From the NCBI GenBank assembly GCA_039619475.1, contig CM077116.1, positions 252,326,440 through 252,390,439 on the forward strand: a DNA stretch of 64,000 nt, in the 5' to 3' direction. Made by a program: the position numbers and the translations under genes. The notes beneath the pieces were generated by a model that worked only from the letters and a program-made list of their open reading frames with translations, was not told the DNA's origin and did no database searches. Within the stretch, counting starts at the first letter, position 1; each line of letters starts with the position of its first letter. Of this stretch, positions 50,101 to 55,500 are shown in pieces. Source of the DNA: Icerya purchasi (taxonomy: Eukaryota > Arthropoda > Insecta > Hemiptera > Monophlebidae).

Positions 50101-52473
50101 ATTGTAAATTATAGTTCGGAAATTTGTTAGCTAAAAATAATGTGGATATTGTGAGGTGACTTGAGGATGAAAAGCTTTCCATCGCCGAAGATTTAATAAT
50201 ACTTCTTCTTTTACTCGGAGAACTTGAGCTGTTTTCATTATCGATATTGTTTCTGATATTTTGAATATTTACTTTAAAATCTGAAATTGATTTTTGTATG
50301 ACAAAAGAATCAATGTCGCACTTCTTTGAAGCTGGTTGTATAAAATATTCACAAGTGGCATTATTCTGCTAAAAAAAGAAAGCCAAAAAAAAAAAAATCG
50401 TAACTTTTAAGAATTTGACTGAAACCAGCGGCCTGACAAATTATACTATTATTTTGTACGTCATTTGATTTTAAAAATTCTTCCATACAATGAAAAATTT
50501 CATTTTTGTAAGTAAATGTATCAATGGTCCTTGAGTGGAAATTCCATTTAACAGTAGAAGCCCGTGGCAAACGTTTTTGCACAATCGTATCTAATACCGC
50601 AGTTCGTTGCGGACTATTTGAAAAACATGTACAAAGTCCTTGTAAGTTCGAAAAAAACATGCGAATACTACGATTTATTGAAGCTCTTTTACTCATTACT
50701 AAATTAACTTGACGAGTATAACAATGAATGTATTCAGTATAACGATAGTTTGAAAAACCAAACGTAACGAATGCCCCATCATAAGTTGGGGCAAGCAGTT
50801 TTTTAGGATTTTCATTTATTTTATGTATTTTATGTTCAAGTAAACACGTTGAAAGAGCCTGTGCATCATCACGTTTTATAGGAGTAAAAAAAAAACAAAA
50901 CCTTTCTACTGGTTTGTCCTTATGAATATAATGGTAAACAATGGCCATTTAAAATATATTTGAAATGTCGCTAGTTTCGTCTGCAATTATTGCCAAAAAA
51001 TTTGCTTCCTGTATCTGTTTTGAAATTTCTTCTTGGTATATCTCCGACATGACATCCAATATTTCATTCTGAATTGTTTTTGACGTTCTTTTGAATACTG
51101 TCGCTTTCTCTAAATGAGTTTTAAGGGCAGCATCCAATTCTGAAGTGAAATTTATTAAACCTTTAAAAATTCCAAAATTAGCAGATGTTTCTGTTTCATT
51201 ATGACCTCGTAAAGCTAATTCAAAAGCACCGCAGTACCTAACGCAATTTATTAAAATATTAAGCGTATGCCGGTTATGTCTAACTTTTTCATTATTTCGA
51301 GCAATTTTTTTTTCTGTACGCACTGTTTAATTGTGAAACTATATTAATTGAACCGAACAATGTAAATTTTAAAATATTTTTAATGCACAGACGAGTATGG
51401 CTTTTTCATATGATAAGTTAAATGATTTATATTACTATAATGCCAGTTACTGTCCATGATTCTTCACCACTAAATAAAATACATGGAAAACAAAAAAAAC
51501 GCATTTTTCATATCACATCCACATATCCATTCGCTATTAATATAAAGTTCTGTTTTAAAAATTCGTTTAAACTGTCGTTTACCTGACGAAATTCTACTTG
51601 CGTTACATTTAAATTTGGCAATGGTCTCCCGAATTTTTTAATTTGAAGTTGTTGCTCGACAGCAAAATTAACAAATACATTTGTTTGTAAATACTGTACT
51701 GAATTCATTTTTGAATACGATATTAACAAAATAAAATTTGCAACAAAAAAAACAAACATTTTAAAAAGCATAAAATTTAAACAAAAACGTAATTCAAAAT
51801 GAATGTTACATATAAACCAAACGATATATTTTATTGATTTTGGATTCAAATAACTCGGTTAAATTATCCTTTTATGATTCATATTTTTGAAATCGATTCG
51901 ATTCCTTAATTAAAATAATTCCAGTTATTATTTATAAAGTTTCATTTCCAAAGATGCTATCATATATACAAATAAAAGATATAAGAAACTATTAATGTAA
52001 CAATGTAAATAATATATTAAATTTTTAGTTAAAATATCACTTGTATTTATTCCTTAAATATATTTTTATATCATTTTACATATAAATAAAATAATTAAAA
52101 CACTTTCACTCCGCGTAACAAGGTAACGTTGCGTTATGTTGCTTAATTGATTAAACGGAATGGGATATCTACTGGGGGTATATAACAGTATACCGTTGTT
52201 GAAATTTGGAAACAACAACCTGGGCCGTTTGACGGAAATGCTATTTCGTTAAAAAAGACGCTAAGCAAGATTTAACACCAGCAGTAGGTAGGAATACGTG
52301 CAATAATCAGTCAGAGCAGGTTGTTGTTTGTAATTTGCAACAACTTGCCTTTACTAGTGCCTATTTCTCAGCTATTTTCGCTGTAACTTCGAATCAGTTT
52401 AATTTTTATTGTTTAATCACATTAATTAATGTAATATATGATGAAAAATATAAGAATTATTTATATGTATACA

Positions 52474-52518
<45 letters not shown>

Positions 52519-55500
52519 ACCATGACATAAATGGGTGACAGACGTCTTACGCATTAAGTAGTTTTCTTATGGCTTCTCAGATTTTTACTGGCATGTTGAA
52601 AACTGTTTATCAAAATTAATCTCTTCAGTTAGAGAAGTAGTGGTACATTTTTTTCTTTTTCAATTTATTTTCGAACTTCGTCGCATGATTAGTAGTACTG
52701 GGGGATTCGTCACTGATCTTCAGCTAGAAAAGAGAAAAGAAAAATATGCAAATTAGTAAAGACAAGTATACAGCATGTAGTATGTATGAATCCAGCTGAA
52801 GATAGCGGAAACAGTCCTTTTCAAATATTCAGATAATGGTGTTTTTCTTTTCTGTTTCTTAGCTGAAGATGAGATATTCCCGAAAACGCTTTTAGCATAT
52901 TTTATTTCGTATTCAATTTTAAAATATTTATTATTTCGTTTATAATTTTTCATTAATTTTATTGTTCCGATGATTTATTCCTTTTTCTGTCGCCAATTTT
53001 AGTTCATATGTAGTTTACATATGCCGAATTTAGATATTTTTTGTACAATGAAAGCGTGCAAATTTTTAATCTTTGTCCAAGCAGATGCGGTAAAATCGAA
53101 ATGCTTCAGTTATGATCTGTTTGTTCATCGTAATAACGAATTTTACGAACAAAATTAATGATGCTTTTATGAATTGATTACTAACTTTTTATTGCAGGGC
53201 TGAAATTGATTCTTCATATGCTAGACAAATTGCAGCTAAATTGGAACAAGATGAAAAGGAAAAAATTCGTTTAGAAGTTAGCGATAAAAAAATTGCTAAG
53301 AAAATACAGGTACTATAAGTTGATTTGTATCAGTGCAGTTTAGTTGAACTTTAGTTTGCGTATTATATTTTGTTTTAATTAAATAAATTTGTAATTGTTT
53401 TAATTAATACTGATTAAAAAAAAAAAAAAAGTTGTTGATAATTTCACTAAACTAGATTGTATGATGTAAAAAGTGGATTTTGTGTAACATCACGAATGTA
53501 TTCGAATACATTAAAGAGATTTTATGATGAATCGTTAAAGCTTATTATTGCTTGCTAAACACATTTAAGTGAAAAATCAAAACGTTTTTTAATATTATAT
53601 TATGAGTGCTATTTATATTTTTGAAAGTGTTTACACTTGAATTAAGTTACTTAATTTTGTATACGAGTAGTTGGAAATAAATAATTTTTATAATTAAAAA
53701 AAGAAGTGAGATATGTGTCCTTTACTGATGCAATCACGATTCGTATAGATTACAGCGTGATTTTTAGTTTTCTCAAAAATGGGATTCTGCCATTCTTTTC
53801 TTTTAAAATTTTGGAGAAGGAAAACAATTTTGTACACTTTTAGTACACCATACATGTATGTCTTCATGCGAAATTTCAATTAAACCCATTTGCGCTAAAA
53901 ATATAACAGTTTGTGTATTTTTTTGGAAACGGTTTTTAACCCCATTTTCCACCCCTTAAAATCCGAATTTTTAAAACCGCGTTTTTATTTGACATGTTCA
54001 GCTTATATATACTGTATTCACATGAAATTACACGCGATAATCACGATTCGTATTGTGATTTTTGGTTTTCTCAAAAATGAGTTTCTGCCCCTTTTCTTTC
54101 GTAAAATTTTGGGATTTGAAAAAAGTTTTGCACACATTTAGTACACCATATGAGCTGTCTTCATACGGAATTACAATTTTGATAAACCCATTTGCACCAA
54201 AAATATTGCAGTTTGTGTCTTTTTTGGAAAACAGTTTTTAACCCCCTTTTCACCCCTTAAAGTTTGAATTTTCAAAAAAGCGTTCTTATTCGACATATTC
54301 AGTATATAAACTGTATTCACATGAAATTACACGTGATAATTACGATTCGTTTGGGCTGTAGCGTGATTTGTGGTTTTCTCAAAAACGAGGTTTTGCCCTT
54401 TTCCCTCCTTAAAATTTTGCAGATTTACAAAAAAAATTGCACACATTTAGTAAACCATATGAAGTTTTTTTGTACGAAATTATAATTCGGTAAACCAATT
54501 TGCACCAAAAATGAAACAATTTTTGTATTTTTTGGAAAACGGTTTTTAACCCCTTTTACCCCTTAAAGTCCAATAGAGTTCGTATGCACCGCGGTTGGCT
54601 TCTTGGAAATCCTCAAAGGAGACTAATAAAAGAAAGGTGATGTTGGGATTTGTTAGATGATTAAGTTGAACGTACGGGAGCTTTTCTGGGGGAGTAATTT
54701 ATAACAACTAAATATGCATCACAAATCATAAATAAATGTTTAATAGTAAAATAAATAGGGATTTATTGTATAAATGGGGACAGTTGGTGTTCACTTGCCG
54801 ATGGGTAGTAACGTGGGGAAAGATAATATCAGAGGCAGCATCACCAATGATGGTTGTCTAAGACCGGTGTGGTTTAGAAAAAAAAATTCTTTCCGCTGAC
54901 ATCTTATTTGTCTTTGCTTCAGTTTATTGAGTTTGTTATTTTATAAGCGAAGCAAGGCTGGTGTAAGCTCTTGCGAAATTTCACTGACCGGGATATCATG
55001 AAGTTCTTATAACTAGGAAAATCAGAAATGAACTGGGAACTTAAAAATTATACTTCGTGGCCACCCTGATAAGTGTCGTAAGATTCAGAAGATTTAAATG
55101 AATTTATTAACGAAATTATTAATTAAACTGCACTCGTAAGGAACATTGTTGAATATTCGATTATAGTTATTTAATTTCAGCAAATATTTGAACAAATTCT
55201 TGTCGACAAATATTTCAATTTTCATATTAAAACTGTTCATTTTTAGGAATTAGAGAAATTGAATGTAACTGAAAAATATGTGAAAGTTTTTTCGTAAGAG
55301 AATTAATGATTTTGGGCTACGCGATAATTTGTTTACGCGTATTTTTTTTATTTTTTATTTTAAATTAAATAAATCTTATTTTTTGTTGTGCTGTTAAATT
55401 TGTCTTAATACTATTAAAAATTAAGTATTTTTTTGACATCCTTTTCTAAAAAAAAAGAAATACATCTGTGCCTACTAATTCCAAGATGTAAAGTGAAACT

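Noticed and set aside
55247..55297. Longer version of the CCDC50 microexon
   Set aside because: Using the donor at 55297 leaves phase 2 and would shift the conserved NDEVAYARQ exon out of frame.
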